DNA of 64,000 nt from Ruegeria faecimaris (GTDB lineage Bacteria; Pseudomonadota; Alphaproteobacteria; Rhodobacterales; Rhodobacteraceae). Below, piece after piece: positions 35,018 to 43,434 of the stretch. The stretch lies in assembly GCF_900182615.1 (NCBI RefSeq), contig NZ_FXTE01000011.1:1-64000 (forward strand), written 5' to 3'. Made by a program: the position numbers and the translations under genes. The notes below the pieces were generated by a model. It saw only the letters and a list, made by a program, of their open reading frames with translations, had not been told where the DNA came from and searched no databases. The stretch's first letter is position 1; every line of letters starts with the position of its first letter.

Positions 35018-35025
35018 ACCCAATG

Positions 35026-35050
35026 GGGCAGGGCGCACAGCGCCCTGCCT
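35026..35050 (+). terminator. Hairpin downstream of ParB-like gene
   Basis: GGCAGGGCGC and GCGCCCTGCC (35027-35049) form a perfect 10-bp stem with a 3-nt loop, 9 bp after the stop codon. The tail lacks a clean T-run. It probably ends the transcript. Confidence 0.6.
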
Positions 35051-35194
35051 ATCAATCTCTGGCTGTGTCATCCTCAATGAGGAAAACTCAAAGTGGCATT
35101 GCGTGAACACCCCGTCGCGCATAGCTAACAGAGGTCGGTCACCCGGCTCATTCTCAAAAGCGATCACTTGATCAAAACGGATTTGGATAGACCC

Positions 35195-35731
35195 ATGGAC
35201 ACCACTTCGAACAAGCTCGAAAAAGCCGCTCGCCGTGTCTGGAAATCCGCGCAGATGTTTGTCGGGTTTCATACGGATCAGAAGGGCAAACCGCGCGAAC
35301 AGCCAAAGCTCTGGTCGCCGAAAAACGGGAGCGCGTCGATCCATGGTGACCCCAGCGCGCAAGAGGCCATCGTTGTTGTGAAAGCGGCTGATCCAGAGGC
35401 GGCACAGGACGTGCAGATCAAGCTGCATCCGAACCGTATTGTTGTGCGCCGCGATGCGGAAATGTGGTGGCAGGGTGTCGCCGTGGATGAGCATTCTGTG
35501 ACGGTCCGCATGGCCGACAACACGATCATCGAAATCCGACATGACGGGTCGGTCATACGCCGCTCGGCGGAAGATGAAACCCATGTTGAAGCCGATGGCA
35601 GTATCTTCAAGTTCACCGAGTTTGCCGAGGCGCATATGACGGGTGACGGGGTGGAAATGACCCGCCGCACCGAGGATAGGATCGCTACGATATCAGCCGA
35701 CGGTGTTGTCGATCGCGCGCGCAAGCGTTAG
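35195..35731 (+). CDS. Hypothetical plasmid protein, beta-rich
   Basis: The 178-residue protein is not recognised. It has a basic N-terminus (SNKLEKAARRVWKSAQMFVG), then alternating strands (VTVRMADNTIIEIRHDGSVIRR, HVEADGSIFKFTEFAEAHM, RTEDRIATISADGVVDRAR) that look like a repeated beta-hairpin or beta-solenoid of about 20 residues per turn. Codon usage is similar to its neighbours. The ATG at 35195 is preferred over 35168 because the frame before it reads as intergenic. Its place after the ParB-like gene suggests it belongs to the plasmid backbone. Confidence 0.65.
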   Translation: MDTTSNKLEKAARRVWKSAQMFVGFHTDQKGKPREQPKLWSPKNGSASIHGDPSAQEAIVVVKAADPEAAQDVQIKLHPNRIVVRRDAEMWWQGVAVDEHSVTVRMADNTIIEIRHDGSVIRRSAEDETHVEADGSIFKFTEFAEAHMTGDGVEMTRRTEDRIATISADGVVDRARKR

Positions 35732-35977
35732 CCTGGTTTCAATACCTCGAGACTTTCCTTCGGTTAAACTTGTGGCCCGCTTCGGTGGGCCTCTTTCTTG
35801 CGGGAAAGATTGTCGGCAGAGGCTTGCCGAAGTCGCCTCTATTCCTTCCATATGCCGTTCCAAACCCATGTTGACTGTTGTCGCCAACCTAGCCAATGTC
35901 GCGCGTTCGTATCGATGCGTCTGCCTCAGCGTAGATGTGTTGGAGCCGATGAAATCCCACAAGGAAGCGTAAGCAAC

Positions 35978-36580
35978 ATGACCGATGACTGGAACGACTA
36001 TGCGGATGGCTGGGACGACAACAGCGACGTTAGACGCTACGCAAACCACGCTTTTGCCTCGCTCGACGACCACTTGAATCTTCGTGGGAAGGATTGGCGA
36101 TCAAAACGCGTGCTCGACTTTGGATGTGGTACCGGATTGCTGGCGGAGAAAATTGCACCGCATGTGGCGGAAGTTTTCGCGGTTGATACTTCGGAGAATA
36201 TGATTGACGTCCTTCAGAACAAACAGCTGCACAATGTCAGGGCCGTTCACGGAGATATGCTGGCTGGAGATGTTCCGGAATTAGGGAATGAGTTTTCAGA
36301 ATTCGATTTGATCTGCGCGTCTTCCGTTTGCGCCTTTCTTCCAGATTACAGTGGCGCCGTGGCAGTACTGGCGGGTTTGCTCAACAAGGGTGGGCATTTT
36401 GTGCAGTGGGATTGGCAAGCGTCAGATGATGACGGCTTTGGATTGACGCTGAATCAAATGAAGGCCGCGCTGGAGGCGGCACGACTAGGCTCCATTCGGG
36501 TCGAACAAGTATTCGAAATCAATTCTGATGCGCGGACGATGCCGGTTTTGATGGGAGCGGGCATTCGCAATCCGGAATGA
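35978..36580 (+). CDS. Class I SAM-dependent methyltransferase
   Basis: The 200-residue protein has the SAM-binding motif VLDFGCGTGLLAEKIA, the acidic loop VFAVDTSENMI, and the motif IV-like FDLICASSVCAFLPD, as in the methyltransferase 11/12 families. The ATG at 35978 has AAGGAAG upstream; the longer frame from 35798 looks non-coding. The substrate is unknown. It stands alone with gaps on both sides. Confidence 0.85.
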   Translation: MTDDWNDYADGWDDNSDVRRYANHAFASLDDHLNLRGKDWRSKRVLDFGCGTGLLAEKIAPHVAEVFAVDTSENMIDVLQNKQLHNVRAVHGDMLAGDVPELGNEFSEFDLICASSVCAFLPDYSGAVAVLAGLLNKGGHFVQWDWQASDDDGFGLTLNQMKAALEAARLGSIRVEQVFEINSDARTMPVLMGAGIRNPE

Positions 36581-37314
36581 ATTTGAGTGTGGATGGGTGA
36601 CAACCAGTGCGTCCAGTTAGCCGGCCATTGATATTGCTCAAGTGCGTTCAAGACTTTCGGATGAACAGGTACCCTTTCCTTGAAAGCTTCGTGCTCCAGT
36701 TCGCCCGATGAGCCTGGACCAGGCAATTCTGCTTCTGGCAGCGAAGCTCAAGTCTGAGTGGTGGCGGAAGTTATTTGGTCAGATTCCACCCCGCCAAATT
36801 GAGTCCGGCTGATCACCTGATCCGCGCAAGCGCGGACTAGGGCCGGACCGTCCGGTCTTTGGCCTCCGCCAATTCAACAGGGCGACTTGCACCGCTAGCG
36901 GCCCTCCATTCTTTAGGACGAGTGTCATACCGGTTGAGAAAGGACACCCCGCACTCCGCACTCGAAACTGTGCGCCGCGCCTGCGTCGGACCGAAGCAAT
37001 GTTGCTGCCATAAACTACATCGCTACGTTCAAATGACCCGCGTGCAACGATCCCAGAAATTTTTGCCTTTTCACTTGGCCTGACAGTTTCAAACTCGTTG
37101 CCTCAGAAAATCCTAGGCTGCCGTGTTTCTGAAGGGATGAACATAAGCGGGCAGTCGGGGAAGACGCGCGGTGCCCGGTCCGGGCATCGCGCTTCAACAG
37201 GGGATTTCCCCTGCGCCTGCGGCGCATTCCGCGCGGACCAAATTCCCTGCTGACGTCCCCTTGATGCCCGCTTTTCCCATGTTCACCGAAACACGTCATA
37301 GCGAGGATCAAACA
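36581..37314. other. 734-bp region without a recognisable gene
   Basis: No frame here has both a start signal and a recognisable product. The part from about 36780 to 36990 is GC-rich and lacks coding bias. The segment 37140-37260 contains short GC-rich inverted repeats (GGTGCCCGGTCCGGGCATCGC). It is probably spacer or decayed sequence leading to the small gene at 37315. Confidence 0.5.
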
Positions 37315-37515
37315 ATGGCAACTCAAACTCTGAAACTGAACGTCAAGACCGGTGAAAAAGAAGGCAAAAACTTCTGGGATCGTTGCGGGGTTCTCTTCGT
37401 CAACACCGATGAGACTGGCAACATCACCTCGATCCAGGTCAAGCACAGCATGTTCCCCGGCGTCGAGATGGTGGCCTTCCCGAAGCGCACCGATGACGAT
37501 CCCGTCACCGAATGA
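37315..37515 (+). CDS. Small 66-residue hypothetical protein
   Basis: The product begins MATQTLKLNVKTGEKEGKNF and continues with WDRCGVLFVNTDETGNITSI and HSMFPGVEMVAFPKR. It looks like a small beta-barrel, perhaps single-strand nucleic acid binding, but I do not recognise the family. The start has GAGGA about 8 nt upstream. A strong terminator follows directly, so it is an independent transcription unit beside the mobilisation region. Confidence 0.7.
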   Translation: MATQTLKLNVKTGEKEGKNFWDRCGVLFVNTDETGNITSIQVKHSMFPGVEMVAFPKRTDDDPVTE

Positions 37516-37524
37516 CATAAGGGC

Positions 37525-37549
37525 AGGGCGGCACAAGCCGCCCTTTCTT
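37525..37549 (+). terminator. Rho-independent terminator after the 66-residue gene
   Basis: AGGGCGGC-ACAA-GCCGCCCT is a perfect 8-bp GC-rich stem with a 4-nt loop, followed by TTCTTC. It lies 9 bp after the stop codon. Confidence 0.8.
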
Positions 37550-37929
37550 CTGCTCCGGCCAAAACCCGGACCACAGATGCGCCACGTGTGGCGCGCGGTC
37601 CAAGGACCGGGCAGGGGCGGTGACCTTCCGCGGTGCGGCAGCTCTCAACCCTGCCACACCCGCCGCGCATGCGGCGGGAAACTGAGCGCGCTGAGGCGCG
37701 CGGAAAATGCCATACTGAACTTGAACGTGCCGGTATGTGACGGGCGCTGTTCGTGCAGCCCATGCGGTGCATGATTGCCCTGCGCCGGTCCACCGGCACC
37801 CACGCCTGCTGGCTGGAAAAGGGGCGGGACCCTTTTCCCGGCGTGGAGATTGCCTCCAAGAGCAAAACTGCTCCGAGGGCGATTTGAGAAAATGCGGATT
37901 TCTAAAATCACCCCCGGTTTCCTCTTGGA

Positions 37930-37985
37930 GTGTATGACAGGATAAGGTAGTTGTGTTACAAACTCAAAATACAACCTGAGATAGA
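37930..37985. other. Candidate origin of transfer (oriT) upstream of mobC
   Basis: On the minus strand TATCCTGTC is read from 37944 to 37936, resembling the nic core (YATCCTG/Y) of IncP-like MOBP plasmids. Short inverted repeats (GTTGT...ACAAC) lie beside it, and the mobC gene starts about 50 bp away. MOBP relaxases usually nick next to such sites, and oriT is commonly placed here. The exact nick position is inferred. Confidence 0.55.
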
Positions 37986-37991
37986 TTTTGA

Positions 37992-38417
37992 ATGAGCGAG
38001 CGCAGACCCTCTGACACCACCGTCTTTTCCGTGCGATTGCCCGTGGATGCGTTGGAGCGTCTGGAGGCAGCCGTGGACGCGCTCGGGATCAAGAGCCGCA
38101 ACCAGATCATCCAGCGTTTGATCTATCGCCTGATCGGTTATCTCGATCCTGACCCCGCTGTTGTGGATCTCTGGCAGAAGCATTTGCGGCAGGTTCAGGG
38201 CGGGTACACCAACCTCAATCAGCTTGCGAAATCGGCCAAGCGCGGCACGGTGATCTGGACGGATGACGACCGCCGCGACGTCGAAAATCTCCATCACGCG
38301 ATCATCCAGCACCGGCAAGACCTGAAGGCGATGATCACAGCGGCCCGCCGAAACCGAGAGCCAGAATCCGCCATTCGCCGGATCTTGCGTGACGACGATT
38401 GGGCACCTGAAGAATGA
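37992..38417 (+). CDS. mobC: MobC-like relaxosome accessory protein (RHH)
   Basis: The 141-residue protein begins with a ribbon-helix-helix (TTVFSVRLPVDALERLEAAVDALGIKSRNQIIQRL) and continues with a MobC-type region (LNQLAKSAKRGTVIW...VENLHHAIIQHRQDLKAMI). It would bind oriT and help the relaxase melt DNA. Its stop overlaps the relaxase start (ATGA). Confidence 0.85.
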   Translation: MSERRPSDTTVFSVRLPVDALERLEAAVDALGIKSRNQIIQRLIYRLIGYLDPDPAVVDLWQKHLRQVQGGYTNLNQLAKSAKRGTVIWTDDDRRDVENLHHAIIQHRQDLKAMITAARRNREPESAIRRILRDDDWAPEE

Positions 38418-40249
38418 ACGCCGCAGCCCACGGTCTGACAGCCGGAGACTTCCTGGAACTTGCCTTCCGTGAGGCTCAGAAAGGTGTCGATCATTCTAAG
38501 CGCATCAGTCAACAATTGCAGACCGCCAAACGCATGAAGTTCATGGTTTCGCGGGCCTCATCCATCAAAGCACGGCTTGGTGCCGTGGTTGGAAAGCCCG
38601 AGGCGGTTGTGAAACACGTCCGCAAAGGCGGGGTGAAAAACGCGCATGAGCTGCGCCGCCAGATCAACTATCTGACCGTCAGGGCAGAGGGCGTGTTGGA
38701 CATCCGAGACAATGGCGTGACCCCGCTCGATGCGGATCAGGTCAGTGATTTGATCGAGACTTGGGCCGAGGATTTCAACGGGAAAACCAACTACGGTTAC
38801 ACCCGTCACATGATCGTTTCTTTTCCCGAAGGCACCTATCCGGACGCCGCTCATGAGGCCGGTTTGGAGTTCGCAGATCGGCTATTTGGCAGCGGTGATT
38901 TTGGCGATACCTGGGACTACCTGACTGTGTTCCACAACGACACTGACAACCCCCATGTCCACATCGTTGTGAACAACCGAGGCGTCGAACATGGGCAGTG
39001 GTTGGCTATGGGTATGAGCAGCGAAATGAACATCGACGTCCAGCGCTCTATCCAGGTCGAGGTTGCTGAGGAATACGGAATTGAGCTGACCGCAACGACC
39101 CGCCTTGAGCGCGGTTTGCGGCAGGAAGTCGAGACCGATACGTGGAAAGTTCAGGCCGGAATGTCGGTTGTTGAAACCACTCCGGACGTCGAAGTTACGG
39201 CCCGCGACATGGCCGCCGATGTGATGACACTATCCATCGCAAGAATGTCGGATCTGTTTGATGAGCGCGCCAACGCCATCAAAGACCGGATCGAAGAGTT
39301 TGCCATCAAGCTCGTTGAAGGAGAGGAACCTATGGTATCGAGAATGGAACATCTATTGGACCAAGCCCATCATTTTGATGATTACGGTGAGCCGGGAGAC
39401 CCGTCTTATGTGTCGCCCGAAGTCATGAGTAACTTGCGGCGACACATCGAATTAGGCGGTTCTGAGGAAACAATCGCGCCCGAGCTGAAGGCGCAGGTTG
39501 TTGCCCATATCAGCGACGTTCGGGACAACGAACAGAGCCATCTGTATCTGTCTGCCCTTGCTGACATTGTGGATGACAAGGAGTTCCAGGGGTCCGCAGA
39601 TTACGCCCCGGCATCACGCCGTTACGATGTCTATATGCAGGACACCTTGGGCGAGGGGGCCTATGAGGACTTCCAGACTCAGACCAATGAATTGCTGCGA
39701 TCCATGGACAAGATGGAAGGGCTTGCCCGTGAGGTTGACGACCCTCATCTGCGTGTCGCTATGGATATTCAAATTGGCGAGCTGAAGGGCGACGTTGCGG
39801 ATCTGCGCACCAACGATCCGGACCTTCAAGCCTTCATCATCGAGGACCGCCGCTATTCAACGATGATGGGAATGGGCACCGCTGAAATGGATGTCCTGGA
39901 CTATCCAGAGGCCGACAAGTGGGCGGCGATCCGCAAGGAAGTCACCGACACAGCCAGCAGCTACGGCCTCGATGGCGAGGCGTTCGTTGCCCGCTTTGGC
40001 GATCATCAGAACGTCACTTTGGGCACAACAATGGGATGGCGCAGCGACGACATTTCGACCGCCACAGCCCACTTCCAGGCTCAAGGATTGTCGGATAGCC
40101 ACGACCGGGCAGAGGCCGTTGTCGACGAGCTGCACCAGCTTGCTTCTTCCAAGATCATCGCAATCTCAGAAGAACTTTCGGACGTTCACGCCCACGCAAC
40201 GCACCCGCTCTTGCAAGGGCACGGTGACGATGACGGTCACAGCCTATAG
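38414..40249 (+). CDS. MOBP-type relaxase with long C-terminal module
   Basis: The 611-residue protein has the MOBP pattern: a candidate nucleophile Tyr in RRQINYLTVRAEG (about Y86), TRHMIVSFPEGT, and motif III HNDTDNPHVHIVVNNRG (H174, H181, H183). It would nick oriT and pilot the strand during transfer. From about residue 307 to the end it carries a separate module (MVSRMEHLLDQAHHF ... GHGDDDGHSL), which is paralogous to the next gene. An internal ATG with a strong ribosome-binding site precedes this module. No type IV secretion genes are in the window, so mobilisation may rely on machinery elsewhere. Confidence 0.88.
   Translation: MNAAAHGLTAGDFLELAFREAQKGVDHSKRISQQLQTAKRMKFMVSRASSIKARLGAVVGKPEAVVKHVRKGGVKNAHELRRQINYLTVRAEGVLDIRDNGVTPLDADQVSDLIETWAEDFNGKTNYGYTRHMIVSFPEGTYPDAAHEAGLEFADRLFGSGDFGDTWDYLTVFHNDTDNPHVHIVVNNRGVEHGQWLAMGMSSEMNIDVQRSIQVEVAEEYGIELTATTRLERGLRQEVETDTWKVQAGMSVVETTPDVEVTARDMAADVMTLSIARMSDLFDERANAIKDRIEEFAIKLVEGEEPMVSRMEHLLDQAHHFDDYGEPGDPSYVSPEVMSNLRRHIELGGSEETIAPELKAQVVAHISDVRDNEQSHLYLSALADIVDDKEFQGSADYAPASRRYDVYMQDTLGEGAYEDFQTQTNELLRSMDKMEGLAREVDDPHLRVAMDIQIGELKGDVADLRTNDPDLQAFIIEDRRYSTMMGMGTAEMDVLDYPEADKWAAIRKEVTDTASSYGLDGEAFVARFGDHQNVTLGTTMGWRSDDISTATAHFQAQGLSDSHDRAEAVVDELHQLASSKIIAISEELSDVHAHATHPLLQGHGDDDGHSL
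39320..39334 (+). promoter_or_regulatory. Internal ribosome-binding site and start codon within the relaxase gene
   Basis: GAAGGAGAGG at about 39317-39326 precedes an in-frame ATG at 39332 by 5-7 nt (codon 307 of the relaxase). Translation from here would give a 305-residue protein equal to the C-terminal module, starting MVSR exactly as the separate paralogue does. Confidence 0.5.
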
Positions 40250-40334
40250 GACTTCACCCGGTCTGCCTGAAGAGTGCGCCAATGCTCTGAGCAGATCCAT
40301 CACTGAGTTATCCATCAACTCGCAAAGGAAAACT

Positions 40335-41372
40335 ATGGTTTCGCGTACAGACTATCTTTTGAACGAAGTCGAACACTTCGCACCCTATTCCCAATTTGAT
40401 CAATCCGCCTCGCGCGAGGATCGCGTTTCTGAGCAGATCGACATCATCATGAAAGAGCAGCAGGCAATGGGCTATGATCGTGCCGCCATCGCTTCAAAGA
40501 GCTTTGACATCGAGGACCAGGCCAACCGCCGTGTTGACGAACATACGGCGCAACAAGATCTGGTCGAAGAACTGAAAATCGAATTGGAGGCTGCCGAGCG
40601 GTCAGGGGAGCCGGTTGATCTGAACGATATGCAGGCTTTGGTTTCTCAGCACATGAACGATGCTCAGGAATACGACCTGTATCACCCCTATTATTCGTCC
40701 CTTGCGGATCTGTCCGGCGACAAAGGTTTTCAGGATTCCGACGACTACCAGTCGCCCGGTGATCGCTATGTTCAGTATATGCAATCAGCTTTGGGGCAGG
40801 CCGGTTTCGAGAACTACGAACAGCAGACCAAGGATATTGTGAACTCCATCGAGAACATGGAGGCTCTTGCACGAGAGGTCGAAGATCCGCATCTGCGTGC
40901 TGCATTGGACGTGCAGATCGGAGAGCTGAAGGGCGATGTTGCCGAGCTACGCCCATGCGACACCGACCTGCAGGCGTACACTGTTGCTGACGACAGTTAC
41001 ACCACATCCATGAATGCGGCCGAGTTGGACAACCTGGACCCGACAGAGGCCGAAAAGTGGCTGGCAGTGCGTGACGACATTGTTGCAACCGCCAACAGCT
41101 TCGGACTCGATGGAAACAAATTCCTTGCTCGCTACAACGACCACGACAGCGTTTCAGTCGGCACCACGGCGACTTGGCGAGACGCGGACATTTCCACCGC
41201 CGCCGCCCACTTTGACAGCCAAGGCGTTCCGGACAGCTACGAGCGCGCCGAGGCCGTTGTCGGTGAGCTGCACCAAGTTTCATCCAGCAAGATTGCCGCC
41301 GTGGTGCAAGAGATTGTCCATACCCGCGAACAGGCCACCCACGTCCATGAAGATGATGGACACAGCCTTTAA
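40335..41372 (+). CDS. Paralogue of the relaxase C-terminal module
   Basis: The 345-residue protein starts MVSRTDYLLNEVEHF and ends HVHEDDGHSL. It shares most of its length with the relaxase tail, for example ALAREVEDPHLRAALDVQIG against GLAREVDDPHLRVAMDIQIG, followed in both by ELKGDVA. It is acidic, probably helical, and has no catalytic motif that I recognise. The DNA is clearly diverged, so the duplication is old. A ribosome-binding site (AAAGGAAA) precedes the ATG. It may cooperate with the relaxase in transfer, for example as a coupling or regulatory factor; this is inference. Confidence 0.75.
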   Translation: MVSRTDYLLNEVEHFAPYSQFDQSASREDRVSEQIDIIMKEQQAMGYDRAAIASKSFDIEDQANRRVDEHTAQQDLVEELKIELEAAERSGEPVDLNDMQALVSQHMNDAQEYDLYHPYYSSLADLSGDKGFQDSDDYQSPGDRYVQYMQSALGQAGFENYEQQTKDIVNSIENMEALAREVEDPHLRAALDVQIGELKGDVAELRPCDTDLQAYTVADDSYTTSMNAAELDNLDPTEAEKWLAVRDDIVATANSFGLDGNKFLARYNDHDSVSVGTTATWRDADISTAAAHFDSQGVPDSYERAEAVVGELHQVSSSKIAAVVQEIVHTREQATHVHEDDGHSL

Positions 41373-41700
41373 CCACGGAGGACATTATTGATTATTGTTC
41401 GCGCTGGTGAATGTGTTGCCGGGAACAGCGAGAACACCGGGTTGGAGTAATGTGGGGTCTGTTCCGATTGGGACGGACTCTTGTCCTTGGACATTTCGGG
41501 CTTTCGCTGCACCACATTTGAATAGGCAAGACGCGGACTTTTCCGCCGTTGCCCTTCCGGGTGTTTGCTGACACAGCATCTGCTCGCAGGCGCGGCACGC
41601 TATTTGTTGCATCGCAGACGACTTTCTGTTTGGGGACATTCATCGGTGTGCAACTCGGTTAAACCAGTATAATTCAGCAACCTTAGAAGCCGGTAGTCGT
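41373..41700. other. Intergenic region, no gene seen
   Basis: Two overlapping short frames on the minus strand (41385-41643) lack ribosome-binding sites and motifs and look like chance open frames in GC-rich DNA. The stretch probably contains the end of the transfer transcript and the downstream flank of the Lrp-type gene. Confidence 0.5.
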
Positions 41701-42126
41701 TTAGAACTCTTTGGAAAGTGACATGATCGTTTCGGTGCGCTTGACGCCATCGATTTTATAGATCTGCTCCAACATGAAATTCAGACGCGGCTTTTCGATT
41801 GGCTTGATGAGCAGCGCGAAGTCGTGGTCTCCTATGACTCTTAGACAGCTTGCAACTTCTGGCATGCTCGCAAACTCGCGTGCCGCTGCTTCTCCCTTAC
41901 TGCGGATCTCCATACTTATCAGGACAATTGCGCCTAGGCCGCCTGTTTCAACAGTCGAGGGTTCCTTGATGGTGTATCCTAGAATTTGCTGCGTTTGCTC
42001 TAGTTTCGTTAGCCGTGCTTGCACCGCTGTACGGGAGCGTCCCACCTTCCTGGCCAGTTCAGTGATTGGAGTACGCGAGTCCCGGCGCAGCGTCTCAAGA
42101 ATTTGCTCGTCGATCTCATCACGCAT
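41701..42126 (-). CDS. Lrp/AsnC-family transcriptional regulator
   Basis: The 141-residue protein has an N-terminal winged helix (IDEQILETLRRDSRTPITELARKVGRSRTAVQARLTKLE) and a C-terminal RAM ligand-binding domain (GAIVLISMEIRSKG ... VIGDHDFALLI). It probably senses an amino acid or related metabolite. It diverges from the aminotransferase gene, and repeats in the gap between them look like its operators. Confidence 0.9.
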   Translation of the reverse strand: MRDEIDEQILETLRRDSRTPITELARKVGRSRTAVQARLTKLEQTQQILGYTIKEPSTVETGGLGAIVLISMEIRSKGEAAAREFASMPEVASCLRVIGDHDFALLIKPIEKPRLNFMLEQIYKIDGVKRTETIMSLSKEF

Positions 42127-42147
42127 TTTTCAAGCCGTTCCCGGAAA

Positions 42148-42180
42148 GCAGATTGTCTACGTTATAGGCAGATTGCCTAT
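42148..42180. promoter_or_regulatory. Repeated operator between Lrp-type regulator and aminotransferase
   Basis: GCAGATTGTCTAC (42148) and GCAGATTGCCTAT (42168) are direct copies exactly 20 bp apart. The second sits in the perfect palindrome ATAGGCA-GAT-TGCCTAT (42164-42180). Spacing by two helical turns suits an Lrp octamer. Confidence 0.6.
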
Positions 42181-42236
42181 GATTTCAATCGTTTTAACAG
42201 GCGACAAAGCTAGCGGTATTGACGGACATTTCTGTT

Positions 42237-43409
42237 ATGGAAAACGCAGCTCTGTTCAATTCGATTTCGTCCCGTGCGCAGGCTTTGGAAGCCTCCAAGA
42301 TCCGCGAGGTTGCAGAGCTTGGCATGAAGCAAGACGGCGTGTTGCCGCTCTGGTTCGGTGAAGGCGCCTGGCCGACCAATTCACTGATTGTGGACGCTGC
42401 AATTGCCGCGCTCAAGGCTGGCAATCATATGTACCAGCCGAACAATGGCGCGATGGCGCTGCGGCAAGCGATTTGTGCTTATAGCAACGAACTTCTGGGC
42501 AGCCGTCTGAAACCGGCTCAGGTCACAGTCACCCCTTCCGGAATGCAAGGCCTCATGCTGACGGCTGAATTTCTTGTGACTCCCGGCGACCGGGTTATCG
42601 CAGTGGAGCCGGGCTGGCCCAATATCATCGGTGCTTTCAAGGCGACCGGTGCAGAGATTGCGAGCGTGGCAATCGTGCCGAAGGGCGGTCATTGGGCGCT
42701 CGACGTGGAAGAGCTGATCGCGGCGCTGACACCGGGCACCAAAGCGGTGGTGATTAACTCGCCCAACAACCCCACCGGCTGGACCATGTCGGCCGAGGAG
42801 CAGTGTCTGGTGTTGGAGCATTGCCGCCGGCACGGCATCTGGATCGTTGCCGATGACGTTTATTCCCGGCTCTACCGCCATGGGCGTCACGCGCCCTCAT
42901 TCCTGTCGATTGCAGAGCCTGAGGATCAGCTGATCTCTGTGAACTCGTTTTCAAAATGCTGGTCGATGACCGGATGGCGGCTTGGCTGGATCGTGGCTCC
43001 CGCCGCGTTCGAGGGGAAGCTGGGTCAGTTGACCGAGTTCAACACGTCCTGCACAGCCGGCTTTGTCCAGGAGGCGGGTATTGCAGCCCTGCGCGGCGGC
43101 GAAGAGGAAATTGCCAGCCTGTTGAGCAAAATCCAGGCAGGGTATGAAATCACTGCTGAGCGCCTCAACACCTTCTCGCGGGTGGAGTTCATTGAGCCTG
43201 ATGGTGCTTTCTACTGCTTCTTCCGAGTTGACGGGCTGACTGACAGCTTCGCTGCGGCTGGTGAAATCCTTGAGCAGACCAAGGTCGGGCTAGCGCCGGG
43301 CGTGGCGTTCGGTCCGCAGGGAGAAGGTTATTTGCGGCTCTGCTACGCGCAGCCGGCAGAAGTGCTGGAAGAGGCCTTCAAGCGGCTCGAGCCGTTCCTC
43401 TCGAAGTGA
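42237..43409 (+). CDS. PLP-dependent class I/II aminotransferase
   Basis: The 390-residue fold-type I aminotransferase shows SPNNPTGWTMS, ADDVYSRLYRHGRHAPS and the PLP lysine in SVNSFSKCWSMTGWRLGW. It moves an amino group between an amino acid and a keto acid. The start is uncertain: I chose the ATG at 42237; a TTG at 42219 is in frame. It is divergent from the Lrp-type gene, which may regulate it. The downstream sugar-acid genes begin 25 bp later, so it may belong to that operon. Specificity cannot be read. Confidence 0.85.
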   Translation: MENAALFNSISSRAQALEASKIREVAELGMKQDGVLPLWFGEGAWPTNSLIVDAAIAALKAGNHMYQPNNGAMALRQAICAYSNELLGSRLKPAQVTVTPSGMQGLMLTAEFLVTPGDRVIAVEPGWPNIIGAFKATGAEIASVAIVPKGGHWALDVEELIAALTPGTKAVVINSPNNPTGWTMSAEEQCLVLEHCRRHGIWIVADDVYSRLYRHGRHAPSFLSIAEPEDQLISVNSFSKCWSMTGWRLGWIVAPAAFEGKLGQLTEFNTSCTAGFVQEAGIAALRGGEEEIASLLSKIQAGYEITAERLNTFSRVEFIEPDGAFYCFFRVDGLTDSFAAAGEILEQTKVGLAPGVAFGPQGEGYLRLCYAQPAEVLEEAFKRLEPFLSK

Positions 43410-43434
43410 TGCCTCAATATCGGGGAGGAAAGAC

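Noticed and set aside
41385..41643. Two overlapping minus-strand frames after the relaxase paralogue
   Set aside because: Both lack start signals and motifs and have compositions typical of chance frames.
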